Notes under the pieces: generated by a model
What the model was told of the DNA's origin: nothing
Database searches by the model: none
Seen by the model: only the letters and a program-made list of their open reading frames with translations
Program-made: the position numbers and the translations under genes
Assembly: GCA_002171515.1 (NCBI GenBank)
Contig: NHEP01000203.1
Span: 1-38,967, forward strand
DNA: 38,967 nt
Reading direction: 5' to 3'
Origin: a bacterium TMED88
GTDB lineage: Bacteria; Myxococcota_A; UBA9160; UBA4427
Shown here: positions 1 through 8,539 of the stretch, in pieces
Layout of the letters: each line of letters starts with the position of its first letter
How positions within the stretch are numbered: position 1 is the first letter of the stretch

Positions 1-2
1 CC

Positions 3-758
3 GACGAGGGAAAACAGGCTGAACTGATTGCGGGCAATAACGTTTATGCCCACGTCCCGGATATCAATGACTTCACCCGCGGACTCAAGCTCCTACTCAA
101 GCCCGGAGGTTGCATCACCCTGGAATTTCCGCACCTGATGCAACTACTCGAACACAATCAGTTCGATACGGTCTACCATGAACACTTCAGCTACCTATCG
201 CTATATACAGTACAGCGGATATTCTTTGAGTTCGGACTTCGGGTCTGGGATGTAGTCGCCCTTCCCACGCATGGAGGGAGCTTGAGGGTCTTTGGTTGCC
301 ATGCTGATGATTCCCGGGATACTTCCGACAGGGTAGACGCGATGATCAAGCTCGAAGAAGGTCGTCATGTCCGTGAGATGATGACCTATGAGAACTTCCA
401 GAGCCGTGCCAATCGGGTCAAAGATCAACTTCTGACCTTTCTTGTCGACGCAAAGAGAAACGGAAAGCGCGTGGCTGCATATGGCGCTGCGGCGAAGGGC
501 AATACGCTGATCAACTACGCGGGCGTCAAAGCAGACCTCCTGCCTTTTGTGTGCGACGCGGCCCCTGCGAAACAGGGGAAGTACATGCCAGGAAGCCACA
601 TTCCAATTCTCGCCCCTGGTGTGCTGGACCAGCACGACCTCGACTTCCTGTTGATACTTCCGTGGAATATCTCCTCCGAAATCCGCGAGGCGTTCTCAAC
701 TCTTGCGGAAAGGGGGACCCAATTCGTGACCGCTATCCCCGAAATTTCCTTAACGTGA
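3..758 (+). CDS. Sugar C-methyltransferase, class I SAM-dependent (5' end outside window)
   Basis: The reading frame is open from the first bases and ends at TGA 756-758, so the start lies upstream of the window. What is visible is the end of the SAM fold (a PDINDF stretch, then LLLKPGG and LEFPHL) followed by the C-terminal domain typical of NDP-hexose C-methyltransferases, with the HEHFSY, PTHGGSLR and YGAAAKGNTLIN signatures. Known members transfer a methyl group from SAM to a carbon of a nucleotide-activated keto-sugar in branched deoxysugar synthesis. The zinc-binding N-terminal domain would be upstream and cannot be checked. The next gene, an epimerase, starts 4 bases after this stop, so the two are almost certainly cotranscribed and act on the same activated sugar (inference). 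Confidence 0.9.
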   Translation, partial: DEGKQAELIAGNNVYAHVPDINDFTRGLKLLLKPGGCITLEFPHLMQLLEHNQFDTVYHEHFSYLSLYTVQRIFFEFGLRVWDVVALPTHGGSLRVFGCHADDSRDTSDRVDAMIKLEEGRHVREMMTYENFQSRANRVKDQLLTFLVDAKRNGKRVAAYGAAAKGNTLINYAGVKADLLPFVCDAAPAKQGKYMPGSHIPILAPGVLDQHDLDFLLILPWNISSEIREAFSTLAERGTQFVTAIPEISLT

Positions 759-762
759 CGAC

Positions 763-1602
763 ATGAGTCAGAACATTCTGATCACGGGAGCGACGGGTTT
801 TGTTGGCCGTCAGATATGTGCTGCCCTCGAAGGCTACGAGCTCGAAATCACATTGATCACAAGAGAAGAGAACGATCTTCCGAAGGACGAATTTCAATGC
901 GTCAAGAAGATCATCTCGACCGAAGATCTCTTCCGGGAGTCTTCGGACTGGTGGTCCAATGTGTGTCAGGATATCGATATCGTCATCCATGCAGCGTGGT
1001 TTGCTGAACCTGGCGAATACCTGTACTCCACCAAGAACCTTGATTGTCTCAGCGGTACCCTGAACCTCGCAAAGGGATGTGCGCAAGCGGGGGTCAAGCG
1101 CTTTGCCGGGGTCGGTACATGCTTTGAGTACGATCTTTCACAGGGGCTGCTTTCCACACACTCACCCTTGAAACCCGAAACGCCGTATGCGGCATCAAAA
1201 GCTGCGACATATTCAGTTCTCTCTGAGTGGCTACCAACCCAATCCATCTCATTCATCTGGTGCCGACTTTTCTATCTTTACGGAGAAGGGGAGGATGATC
1301 GTCGCTTTGTCCCATACCTACGGTCCAAGCTGAAAGCAGGTGAGCCAGCCAAGCTCACTTCGGGAGAACAAATTCGCGATTATCTGGATGCTCGCGAAGC
1401 CGGTCGCTTGATAGCCAAGGCTGCTTTGGGCGAGCATGAGGGGGCTGTCAATATCTGCTCGGGAGTTCCTACTACGATTCGCGACTTCGCCACGAGGATT
1501 GCCGAGGAATATGGGCGGACGGATCTGCTTCATTTCGGCGCAAGACCCAGGAATCGGGTGGACCCTCCCAAAGTGGTCGGTGTTCGATCCGACTTTGAAT
1601 AA
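763..1602 (+). CDS. NAD-dependent epimerase/dehydratase (extended SDR), C-terminus possibly frameshifted
   Basis: The protein of 279 residues opens with the Rossmann motif GATGFVG (residues 9-15) and carries the SDR catalytic YAASK (Tyr142, Lys146) with Thr119 upstream, so it is a nucleotide-sugar epimerase, dehydratase or reductase. The start ATG lies 4 bases after the C-methyltransferase stop. The C-terminus stops soon after the DPPKVVG stretch, where relatives usually continue for 20-30 residues with a helix beginning near a D-P-T/x-L motif. The +1 frame at 1580-1600 reads FDPTLNKR, which resembles that continuation, so a frameshift near 1575-1590 is possible, but the other frames also stop soon after. 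A 224-base gap follows. Sugar specificity cannot be told from the sequence. Confidence 0.85.
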   Translation: MSQNILITGATGFVGRQICAALEGYELEITLITREENDLPKDEFQCVKKIISTEDLFRESSDWWSNVCQDIDIVIHAAWFAEPGEYLYSTKNLDCLSGTLNLAKGCAQAGVKRFAGVGTCFEYDLSQGLLSTHSPLKPETPYAASKAATYSVLSEWLPTQSISFIWCRLFYLYGEGEDDRRFVPYLRSKLKAGEPAKLTSGEQIRDYLDAREAGRLIAKAALGEHEGAVNICSGVPTTIRDFATRIAEEYGRTDLLHFGARPRNRVDPPKVVGVRSDFE

Positions 1603-1826
1603 GAGATACTATCCTTAGGGCGCAGGCTCGTCGAAGACGCTCGGCGCTCAAGAAAATACCCATCTGAATTCGCAAAACGCCGGCGATGATAACCTGCAAT
1701 CTCTACATCACTTTTAACGAACTCAACCTATGCGATCAGATTCCGCCGCAATAATCAGAGAAGAATCTTCACAATCATGACCAAACATCCAGTAGTGAAC
1801 CCATATTTTCAGGGAAAAAGTAGGAA

Positions 1827-2600
1827 ATGAAGAAGTTCTCCGAAGAACTCGTGGAACGAGTTTTAGCCCAGAGCAAGAATCAGGAACTCCTCAACGCGGC
1901 GTCCGATTTCATGTGCTCTTCGACTCTTCCGAAATATTCATACAATTTCTCTTGGCAGGGACGCCCAATTATCCAATACCCCCAGGATATCGTGGCTGTG
2001 CAGGAGCTGGTCTGGTCGATTAAGCCTGATCTGATCATCGAAACGGGAATCGCCCATGGCGGTTCGCTGATTTTCAGTGCATCAATGCTGGCGCTTCTCG
2101 ACATGAACGAGGCGATCGAGAGCGGAAGCACCTTGAATCCCGCTGCTTCGAACCGGAAGGTTCTGGGGATCGACATTGATATCCGAAGCCATAATCGATC
2201 GGCGATTGAGGCCCACCCCATGTTCTCACGAATTCAGATGATAGAAGGCTCAAGCATTGATCCCGAAACGATCGAATCGGTTCATGAAATCGCCAAGAAC
2301 TACTCTCGCATCCTGGTGTGTCTCGACAGTAATCACACCCACGATCACGTTCTGGCGGAACTCAATGCCTACGCGCCTCTGGTGAGCCCCGAAAGTTATT
2401 GCATCGTCCTCGATACAATAGTGGAGGATCTTCCGGGCGAGATGTTCGCTGATCGGCCATGGGGACCCGGCAACAGCCCCAAGACTGCGACTTGGAAATA
2501 TTTGGAATCGCATCCGGAATTCGAAATAGATAAACAGATTCAAGACAAGCTTTTGATTACGGTCGCGCCAGATGGATTTTTGAAGCGAAGGAGTGGGTGA
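1827..2600 (+). CDS. CmcI / rhamnosyl O-methyltransferase family protein
   Basis: A protein of 257 residues of the cephalosporin-hydroxylase (CmcI) family, which are SAM-dependent O-methyltransferases despite the name. The pattern is clear: a YPQD element near residue 51, the SAM motif IETGIAHGGS at 71-80, GIDIDI in the second strand, DSNHTHDHV with the presumed metal/acid residues, and a C-terminal DRPWGPGNSP segment. In glycan clusters such proteins methylate hydroxyl groups of sugars. It has an A/G-rich leader ending in GTAGGAA just before ATG 1827. Its last 8 bases overlap the next glycosyltransferase, which implies translational coupling and a shared glycan product (inference). Confidence 0.88.
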   Translation: MKKFSEELVERVLAQSKNQELLNAASDFMCSSTLPKYSYNFSWQGRPIIQYPQDIVAVQELVWSIKPDLIIETGIAHGGSLIFSASMLALLDMNEAIESGSTLNPAASNRKVLGIDIDIRSHNRSAIEAHPMFSRIQMIEGSSIDPETIESVHEIAKNYSRILVCLDSNHTHDHVLAELNAYAPLVSPESYCIVLDTIVEDLPGEMFADRPWGPGNSPKTATWKYLESHPEFEIDKQIQDKLLITVAPDGFLKRRSG

Positions 2601-3501
2601 TCTGTCGATTGGAGAAGCTCATGTCTCCGCTGCACCGGTGAGTCTAGAGTCCGCTAGCCGTCCTCGTGTGCTGGTGAGTGTCGGTATGCCTGTATACAAC
2701 GGGGCCCGAGAGATCGAGGCGGCGATCGCAGCCGTATTGTGCCAGACCATCGAAGACTTGGAGTTGATCATTTCGGACAATTGCTCTCACGACTCCACGC
2801 AAGAAATTTGCAATCGATATGCAGCATTAGACAAACGGGTCAAATATTTCCGTCAAGATACGAATATCGGTGCAGTGAAAAATTTCCTCTTCGTGCTCCA
2901 AGAGGCGAAGGGACACTATTTCATGTGGGCAGCGGCGGATGATACGCGCTCAAAGGACTATCTCGAGCTTAATAGCCGGTTTTTGGAAGAGTCTCCGGAC
3001 TACGTCGCCGCTACGTCTCCGACGCGGTTTTCGAGTGGGGACTTTGATCCGATTGAAATGGGAGATGATTCGCTTGAGGGGGACCTGGAAGACAGGTACC
3101 TGAAATTTTTCAGAAACTGGCATGCAAATGGCCGCTTTTATTCGCTGTTCAGAATAGCGGCTATTAGAGCCGCTATAGAAGAGGATTCTTACCTGGCCTC
3201 AGATTGGGCGACCGTGCTCGGCGTGCTGGGGCAGGGGAAATGCAAGCGCATCGGGGACGGGTTCGTATTGCTAGGCGAGCACGGAGAAAGTAATAGCTAT
3301 GCGCTTTTCTCGAACGCTCGATCTCATTGGATCCACTGGGTTTTGCCTTTTGAGCGGTTTATTCGATTCCTGCATCAATCGACCCGAAACTTTTCTTGGG
3401 CGACACGTAGACGAATTGGGTATCGAGTCTTCAGGCTCAACTGCAGGGCTGTGCGAAAACAGCTCTGGCACGAATGGAAGCTCCGTTCTCAGAGGCATTA
3501 G
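2593..3501 (+). CDS. Glycosyltransferase family 2
   Basis: A GT-A fold protein of 302 residues from the GTG at 2593. The N-terminal signature VGMPVYNGAREIE, the QTIEDLELIISDNCSHDST segment and the acidic AAADD motif (metal/nucleotide-sugar binding) place it in GT2. No membrane segments are seen, so it is probably a cytoplasmic or peripheral glycosyltransferase. The start is uncertain: GTG 2593 overlaps the upstream stop and has GAAGGAG immediately before it, rather close for a ribosome binding site. GTG 2638 is the next candidate and would still keep the whole domain. It is the last gene of the + strand glycan cluster and is followed by a terminator-like hairpin at 3531-3553. Confidence 0.88.
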   Translation: MGDLSIGEAHVSAAPVSLESASRPRVLVSVGMPVYNGAREIEAAIAAVLCQTIEDLELIISDNCSHDSTQEICNRYAALDKRVKYFRQDTNIGAVKNFLFVLQEAKGHYFMWAAADDTRSKDYLELNSRFLEESPDYVAATSPTRFSSGDFDPIEMGDDSLEGDLEDRYLKFFRNWHANGRFYSLFRIAAIRAAIEEDSYLASDWATVLGVLGQGKCKRIGDGFVLLGEHGESNSYALFSNARSHWIHWVLPFERFIRFLHQSTRNFSWATRRRIGYRVFRLNCRAVRKQLWHEWKLRSQRH

Positions 3502-3530
3502 TCGACCACTGATAGCGAGAGTCCGGGCCG

Positions 3531-3553
3531 AGGAGTGAGGCGCGCTCCTTTTT
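3531..3553 (+). terminator. Candidate intrinsic terminator of the glycan cluster
   Basis: AGGAG (3531-3535) pairs with CTCCT (3545-3549) around a GC-rich loop and is followed by a T run to 3553. It lies 30 bases after the glycosyltransferase stop. The stem is short, so this is a moderate call. Confidence 0.45.
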
Positions 3554-3562
3554 CTAGTCGGG

Positions 3563-3578
3563 AAAGACCTTCGGGGTC
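3563..3578 (-). terminator. Candidate terminator of the carotenoid oxygenase operon
   Basis: Read on the minus strand, GACC and GGTC form a short stem around CCGAA, followed by TTT. It lies just downstream of the carotenoid oxygenase stop, so this convergent gap may terminate both strands. Confidence 0.3.
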
Positions 3579-3590
3579 AGCGAGAACGAA

Positions 3591-5027
3591 TCAACGTTCG
3601 TCGGGAATCCAGCTGCTGTGAAAGCCTGAAACAACCCGCCGGGGAATATGCACTTCCGCAATGGGGTCGGCAGCCAAATTGGATGCGTCGAGAATGACCA
3701 AATAGCTGGTATCGGTGTCCGGTTTCCAGACGTAGGTCATGAGATAGCCATCATCTTCGCTGGAACCGTTTTCGGCGGGGACAAAAACACTTTCTCCCGG
3801 CTCGTGGCCAGCAGGGAATGCATGCACTTCCTTTGATCCACCCTTTGCAAGGTCGTATTTAAAGACAGCGCTCCCCATCCCGCCTGAGTCCGAATGGCTT
3901 GTGCCGCTCGTTCCCAGCGAATAGCCGTAGCGGAAGTCATGCCCCTGTTTGCTGTCTGGGATCCGAGGAAATTCGGAAGAGTCGTCGTCGAGGTAGCGCT
4001 CCGCCACTCCGCCCGTTTGACGATTGAAGCGCCACTCATAAAGACGGGGGCTCGAGGCTGGATCGACCGACATGGTCATATCCATCGCGGAAGAGTCGCG
4101 CCAGATCTCGGGTACTCGCATTCCGTAGACAACGGTTTCATCGCCCTCATCGAAGGCGTTGAGGGTGTGAAAGCAGTAGCCAGGCTCGACGTCGAACCAT
4201 TGCACGTCCTCATCGGCACCTGCCCGCGGCATGACGCCGAAGCGGGCTGGATATTCGTCGCTCCACCGAATCGGCATTCCGCCCTTCATGGCCAGCTCGA
4301 AGTCAAAAATGGCTGGGAGATCCATAAAAATGGAGTGATGACGAGTTGCCGCCATGTCGTGCATCATGGTCGGACCCGTGACGGAGATGGGAGTCTTCTG
4401 AACCATATTTCCGTTTTGATCAACACGGTAGTAGGTGAGGTATGGCTCGAGTTGAGCGTAACCGAAAGCCAGCATCTCGCCTGTGTCTGGACATATTTTC
4501 GGGTGAGCGGTAAAAGGGCCGGTCAAAACATTTTCGAAGGTATGGGGCCCGACGGTGTCGAGTTCGCGCGTGACTTCATAGGGGAATGCACCCTCTTCGA
4601 GAGCCAATATTCGACCAGCGTGGCGAATCACGTGGGTATTGGCTGCGGACACGGAGTGATCAAACGTGAAGGTTTCTTTATTCAGGGCGAGCTCAAGACG
4701 GTCGGCGCCAGGGTTTTCATACTGGGGCGTCCGGACATAGCGGTTTCGATACCAACTGGCCTTTCCGTCTTTGAGTTCGATTCCATGGAGCATTCCGTCT
4801 CCGATGAACCAGTGCTCTGTCCAGCCGGTCTGTGGATTCGCTGTATTCCGGCAGTAACGACCGTTGAGTTCAGGGGGGATCGACCCTTTGACCTCAAGCT
4901 GATCGCTGAGGATTGTGACCTCATCGAAGACGGGTGCGCGACTTTCTTTCAAGTGCCAGGGGGCATCGGGGCCCTGGCCCCGCGGATCGAGAGGAACACT
5001 TGAGTGGATCGTCGTGGGCTGCGCCAT
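3591..5027 (-). CDS. Carotenoid oxygenase (RPE65/CCD family)
   Basis: A non-haem iron dioxygenase of 478 residues that would cleave a C=C bond of a carotenoid or stilbene-type substrate into aldehydes/ketones. The four iron-binding histidines expected of this seven-bladed propeller family are all present: His175 (TAHPKICP), His223 (MMHDMA), His287 (CFHTLNA) and His470 (GFHSSWIP). The N-terminal RYCRNTANP and GDGMLHGI motifs also fit. The frame is open to 5123, but ATG 5027 is chosen because AGAGGA lies about 8 bases upstream and the extra 32 residues look unlike the family. It is the last member of a minus-strand block with an alpha/beta hydrolase, an MDR reductase and an MBL protein. It looks catalytically intact, unlike two of those neighbours. 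Confidence 0.92.
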   Translation of the reverse strand: MAQPTTIHSSVPLDPRGQGPDAPWHLKESRAPVFDEVTILSDQLEVKGSIPPELNGRYCRNTANPQTGWTEHWFIGDGMLHGIELKDGKASWYRNRYVRTPQYENPGADRLELALNKETFTFDHSVSAANTHVIRHAGRILALEEGAFPYEVTRELDTVGPHTFENVLTGPFTAHPKICPDTGEMLAFGYAQLEPYLTYYRVDQNGNMVQKTPISVTGPTMMHDMAATRHHSIFMDLPAIFDFELAMKGGMPIRWSDEYPARFGVMPRAGADEDVQWFDVEPGYCFHTLNAFDEGDETVVYGMRVPEIWRDSSAMDMTMSVDPASSPRLYEWRFNRQTGGVAERYLDDDSSEFPRIPDSKQGHDFRYGYSLGTSGTSHSDSGGMGSAVFKYDLAKGGSKEVHAFPAGHEPGESVFVPAENGSSEDDGYLMTYVWKPDTDTSYLVILDASNLAADPIAEVHIPRRVVSGFHSSWIPDER

Positions 5028-5194
5028 ATCTTTTTTCCTCTCGGCTGCTGAATGGTTCACTTCCTTGTCGGGGCAGGTAAGGTCCAAACTTTCCGGTACC
5101 GCTTCACCATCATAGACCATCATGACTGTCTATGGCGGAGGGCTCACATGACGGGTTGCTCACGGGCAGAGCTGCTCAAATGCATCGGCAAGGC

Positions 5195-5209
5195 GCGAGG
5201 TTGCCTCGC
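5195..5209. repeat. Perfect 6-bp hairpin between carotenoid oxygenase and hydrolase genes
   Basis: GCGAGG-TTG-CCTCGC is a perfect inverted repeat in the 190-base space between the two minus-strand genes, 9 bases after the hydrolase stop. It has no T run, so it may be a processing or attenuation site rather than a true terminator. Confidence 0.35.
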
Positions 5210-5217
5210 ATTCAAAG

Positions 5218-6090
5218 TCAGAGCCGGCGAAAGAAGGTCAGCAGCGTTTCAGCGGTGCCCCTCGGATCCTCAATGGCGAGCATGTGGCCTCGTCCGGGCA
5301 CGACCTGATATTCGACCTGAGGAAGATGTTGGGCGAGCAACTCGGCGGGCTTGCGAAACATGACATCAAGTTCGCCGATCAAGACGAAATTCGGGCAGGC
5401 GATTTTCTTCAGCCCAGCGATCTTGGGGTCGAGGTCGTTGAAGAAGGTGCGGCCGAATTCGGCCATGTGGCTCGGATGGCCGTTCGCGCGAATATCCTCC
5501 AGCCAGTGCCAGCAGCGTTCGGGGTCCTCGTTGGTCGCGAAGCCGAGTTGAAAAGGTCGTCCGTCACCCTGTCGAGCACGCTGGATGATTTCGCGAACAC
5601 TGAATGCTTCGAGTTCTGTGACGGCGGGATTGTCGAAGGGCGTTGCGAAGGGTGCTGGATACGGACCTTCGTAGTTGGGGTCGCTGAACTTGTCGGAGGG
5701 AGCGGTCGCGGAACCCGTATCGGTCGAAACCAGCGAGAGAAGTCGCTCATGATGTTCCATCGCAAAACGAAGTCCCGCCATGCCACCCGTGGCGTGGTTG
5801 AGCAGGTGAAATTGGTCGGCGCCCAGGTGATCCGCGAGTGCGCCGAGGTCGTTTGCGATTTGGTCAACGGTATAGCCCGGGTCCTCGTCGAAGAGGGGGG
5901 TGGAGCGGCCGTGGCCGCGGAGATCCAGATCGACGACTCGAAAGCCAGCCTCTGCGAGTGCGTGACTGACCCCGGTTCGAGACCAGTAGGCGCCGCATTG
6001 GGTGAGTCCGTGTGTGGTGATGAGGGTGGACGGACCCTCGCCCACGACGTCAAAGAAGAGGTTGGCACCCGGACGCTCTAGGTAGGGCAT
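5218..6090 (-). CDS. Alpha/beta hydrolase fold protein lacking the nucleophile serine
   Basis: A protein of 290 residues with a full alpha/beta hydrolase pattern: the oxyanion segment TTHGLTQ (25-31), the LRGHGRS turn (58-64), an acidic residue in GELD (Asp242) and the GRGH histidine (His269). The nucleophile elbow, normally G-H-S-x-G-G, reads N-H-A-T-G-G, so the nucleophile position is Ala100 and the preceding glycine is Asn98. The family's ester, haloalkane or C-C hydrolysis chemistry therefore cannot run in the usual way. The protein may be a binding pseudoenzyme or use different chemistry (inference). GGAG lies 5 bases before ATG 6090. The gene sits 55 bases after the MDR reductase stop in the same transcript. 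Confidence 0.88.
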   Translation of the reverse strand: MPYLERPGANLFFDVVGEGPSTLITTHGLTQCGAYWSRTGVSHALAEAGFRVVDLDLRGHGRSTPLFDEDPGYTVDQIANDLGALADHLGADQFHLLNHATGGMAGLRFAMEHHERLLSLVSTDTGSATAPSDKFSDPNYEGPYPAPFATPFDNPAVTELEAFSVREIIQRARQGDGRPFQLGFATNEDPERCWHWLEDIRANGHPSHMAEFGRTFFNDLDPKIAGLKKIACPNFVLIGELDVMFRKPAELLAQHLPQVEYQVVPGRGHMLAIEDPRGTAETLLTFFRRL

Positions 6091-6145
6091 GGGGACTCCG
6101 AAATGAGGTTTTGCTCCGGCAGGGAGCCCTGAAGAGCGCTTTCAA

Positions 6146-7171
6146 CTAGGAAGTGACGCGCACCAGTTGCTTGCCGAAATTCTGACCGCTCAGCAGACCC
6201 CGAAAGGCTGCAGGTGCCTGGGCCAGACCCTCGGCGACTGTTTCCCGGTACTTGAGTTCACCCAACTGGATCCACCCTGCGAGTTCGGCGCTGGCCGCAA
6301 GCCACTCGTCGAACCATTCCCGGACCAAGAAGAAGCGATGCTCGGGGGGTGTGTCCAGGCCAGCGAAGACGGTAAAGGGCGTTTCGACCTGGGTGATGTC
6401 TTCTTCACTGTTGTACAGAGAGATGAATCCACAGATGGGTACCCGGGCGCCTTCGTTCAACAGGCCGGCGACGGCTCGTGTCACAGCACCGCCCACATTC
6501 TCGAAATAGATGTCGACACCATTGGGGCAGGATGCGCTGAGCTCTTCCTCCAGGGTGCCCGCCTTGTAGTCAATGCATGCGTCGAAGCCAAGTTCTTCAA
6601 CGCAGTATGCACACTTTTCAGCGCCGCCTGCGACGCCCACGACGCGAAGGCCTTGCAGGCGGCCGATTTGCCCGACTACGGAACCTACGGCCCCGGAGGC
6701 CGCGGAGACGACAAGGGTTTCACCGCGCTTCGGCTTTCCGACACGTTGAAGCCCGAAATAGGCCGTGCGTCCGGGCATGCCCACCGCACCGAGCCACGTG
6801 GAGAGTGGAGCAAGGTTCGCATCTGCGGGGAGAAGCGTGGCCGCCTCTCCGTTGACCCTAGCGAGGCTCTGCCAGCCTTCGTGGACGGTCAGAGTATCCC
6901 CCACCTTCCAACGTGGGCACTTAGACTCGATGACCACACCGGCGCACTCGCCGGTGATGATTTCGCCGATCTTGATCGGCTCAGCGTAGGATTTTCCTTC
7001 CCGCATGCGGCCCCGCATGTAGGGATCAAGGGAGAGGTATTTGATCTCGACGAGAATTTCACCCTCGTCGAGCTCGCCCACGGATTCTTCTTCCAACCGG
7101 AAGCAGTCTTCGGTCGGTTCGCCCGTCGGTCTTTTGGCCAGAACCCATTTTTGGTTGATTCGCGTTGTCAC
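6146..7171 (-). CDS. MDR-family NADP-dependent oxidoreductase (LTB4DH/CurA-like enone reductase)
   Basis: A zinc-free medium-chain reductase of 341 residues. Motifs in order: LSLDPYMRGRM (47-57), the GEIITGECAGVV strand, then the Rossmann motif AASGAVG (157-163) and IYFENVGG. Relatives reduce the alpha-beta double bond of enones and enals with NADPH. The frame runs to 7288, but the GTG at 7171 is preferred: GAGGAG lies about 10 bases upstream, and the protein then begins with the usual T-R-I-N-Q-K-W-V. It lies 59 bases after the MBL protein and 55 before the hydrolase, so it is part of the same minus-strand operon. Its active site looks normal. Confidence 0.9.
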   Translation of the reverse strand: MTTRINQKWVLAKRPTGEPTEDCFRLEEESVGELDEGEILVEIKYLSLDPYMRGRMREGKSYAEPIKIGEIITGECAGVVIESKCPRWKVGDTLTVHEGWQSLARVNGEAATLLPADANLAPLSTWLGAVGMPGRTAYFGLQRVGKPKRGETLVVSAASGAVGSVVGQIGRLQGLRVVGVAGGAEKCAYCVEELGFDACIDYKAGTLEEELSASCPNGVDIYFENVGGAVTRAVAGLLNEGARVPICGFISLYNSEEDITQVETPFTVFAGLDTPPEHRFFLVREWFDEWLAASAELAGWIQLGELKYRETVAEGLAQAPAAFRGLLSGQNFGKQLVRVTS

Positions 7172-7230
7172 CGCTGGAGGCTCCTCGTTCTGGTGTGAAA
7201 GGTCAGGGGCGGGTGTGTGGCTTTGAGCGG

Positions 7231-8499
7231 TCAGGAAAGATCCTGCCAGCTGTCGCTTCCTCGCCGGAGTAAGGCCGCGGAACTCCAAAAGAGCGCTTTA
7301 GAAACGTAGGGATCGACTTCCCGAGCGCGCTGAGAACATAGCTTGGACTTCAGGGCCTTGGCGTCGCCGACCACCCCATCATTGCCCGGGGCGAGCGCGA
7401 CTAAATCAATGACGTGGAGCGCCAGCTGAATCTCGCCTTCGGCTTGGAGTTCTCGCGCTCGCGCGAGGATTTTCTCTGGGTCGATGGCGGAGAGTATGGC
7501 TAGGGCGGCGTGGGCGGGGCCAGCGGGGTGGAGATGTGTCGGGTTTCGATCCCACCAGCCGTTCTCCTCTCGAAAAAGGTCACGGGCAATATATTCAGGT
7601 GAGCCATAGCTGGGCGTCATCCACGGTTTTTTGAAGATGTCATCTGGATAAGTCATATCGGCGAGGATCTCTCTCTCGCTCATGCCTCGATTCATTCGTG
7701 AGACCACTTCTGTCCGAAGCCAGCGCAACGCCTCGGCCATCCCGCGCAGACGCTCATGGATGGTCGCGGCCCCCTCGACCATAGGGCCGAATTCGGTGAC
7801 CAGTTTTTCTGCGCCGAGTGCGGCGAGTCGATCGAGGGTGTCGGCCCAACGGATTGTAAAGCGTTGAGTCCGAAGCGGAGTACCGATGTTGGGAATCGTG
7901 TCACCCTGAACCGCAGGACCGCCGTAGAGTAGTCCGTCTTCTGGAAACCATGCCGCGAGGCAGTCGTCGGTTTCAGAGGGAGCCCAGAGAAGCTCAACGG
8001 GTCGAGAACCCTGGATCACCGACATCCGGTCGGAAAAGGTTTCAGAAGGATCATGGTTATCGCCGGCCACGTCGGAGACGTAGTCGGCCAAGGGGCGCTC
8101 GTCGCGACTGGGAAATTGAACTTTCCATGCACGGGCCTGGAGTTCCCCAGTCTCCCGGTAGCGTCGATAGCGCGGCAACACGTTTTCGTGCGCGATCAGT
8201 CGCGGGGGTTCTTCGTAGCGAGATGCATTGTGTTCGAGCCAGAGTGGGACCGCGGCATTGTATTGCTGGTGGCCGTGGGTGTAGACGATGGCGGCGAGCC
8301 GGTCCTGGGTCTTAGCCCGAAGGTATGCCTGCATGCCGGGTTGCACGTTTTGATTGCCGGCGTCGATCAGAACAAGCCCGTCGTCCGTTCGGGCGGCGAG
8401 GGCGTTGCCCTGGCCAGGCAGGATCCAGATGCCTTCTCCGATTTGGCTTCCTGCCAATGCACCTTGCAGAACCGCGTCTTGCGACGATGACGAAGGCAT
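7231..8499 (-). CDS. MBL-fold alkyl-sulfatase-like protein with degenerate metal site
   Basis: A protein of 422 residues related to the SdsA1/BDS1 group of linear alkyl sulfatases: an N-terminal MBL domain, then the alkyl-sulfatase dimerisation region (MNRGMSEREI, GWWDRNPTHLHP, near 260-330). The metal-binding HxHxDH motif reads HGHQQY (75-80), so Asp and the third His are replaced by Gln79 and Tyr80. The position expected to be GHGP reads EFGP (236-239), and the usual G-D/E after the ETDD segment (177-180) is GG (193-194). It is therefore unlikely to hold the binuclear zinc centre. A GAGGAGGGAAG ribosome binding site precedes ATG 8499. It is the first gene of the minus-strand block. Confidence 0.85.
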   Translation of the reverse strand: MPSSSSQDAVLQGALAGSQIGEGIWILPGQGNALAARTDDGLVLIDAGNQNVQPGMQAYLRAKTQDRLAAIVYTHGHQQYNAAVPLWLEHNASRYEEPPRLIAHENVLPRYRRYRETGELQARAWKVQFPSRDERPLADYVSDVAGDNHDPSETFSDRMSVIQGSRPVELLWAPSETDDCLAAWFPEDGLLYGGPAVQGDTIPNIGTPLRTQRFTIRWADTLDRLAALGAEKLVTEFGPMVEGAATIHERLRGMAEALRWLRTEVVSRMNRGMSEREILADMTYPDDIFKKPWMTPSYGSPEYIARDLFREENGWWDRNPTHLHPAGPAHAALAILSAIDPEKILARARELQAEGEIQLALHVIDLVALAPGNDGVVGDAKALKSKLCSQRAREVDPYVSKALFWSSAALLRRGSDSWQDLS

Positions 8500-8539
8500 C
8501 TTTCTTCCCTCCTCGTTTCTGACCTTGACTCTCTCCCTA

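Noticed and set aside
3894-5003. Long + strand open frame of 369 codons opposite the carotenoid oxygenase
   Set aside because: It is the antisense shadow of a gene with all four iron ligands and has no family pattern of its own.
6167-7198. 343-codon + strand frame opposite the MDR reductase
   Set aside because: Antisense shadow; no ribosome binding site or motifs.
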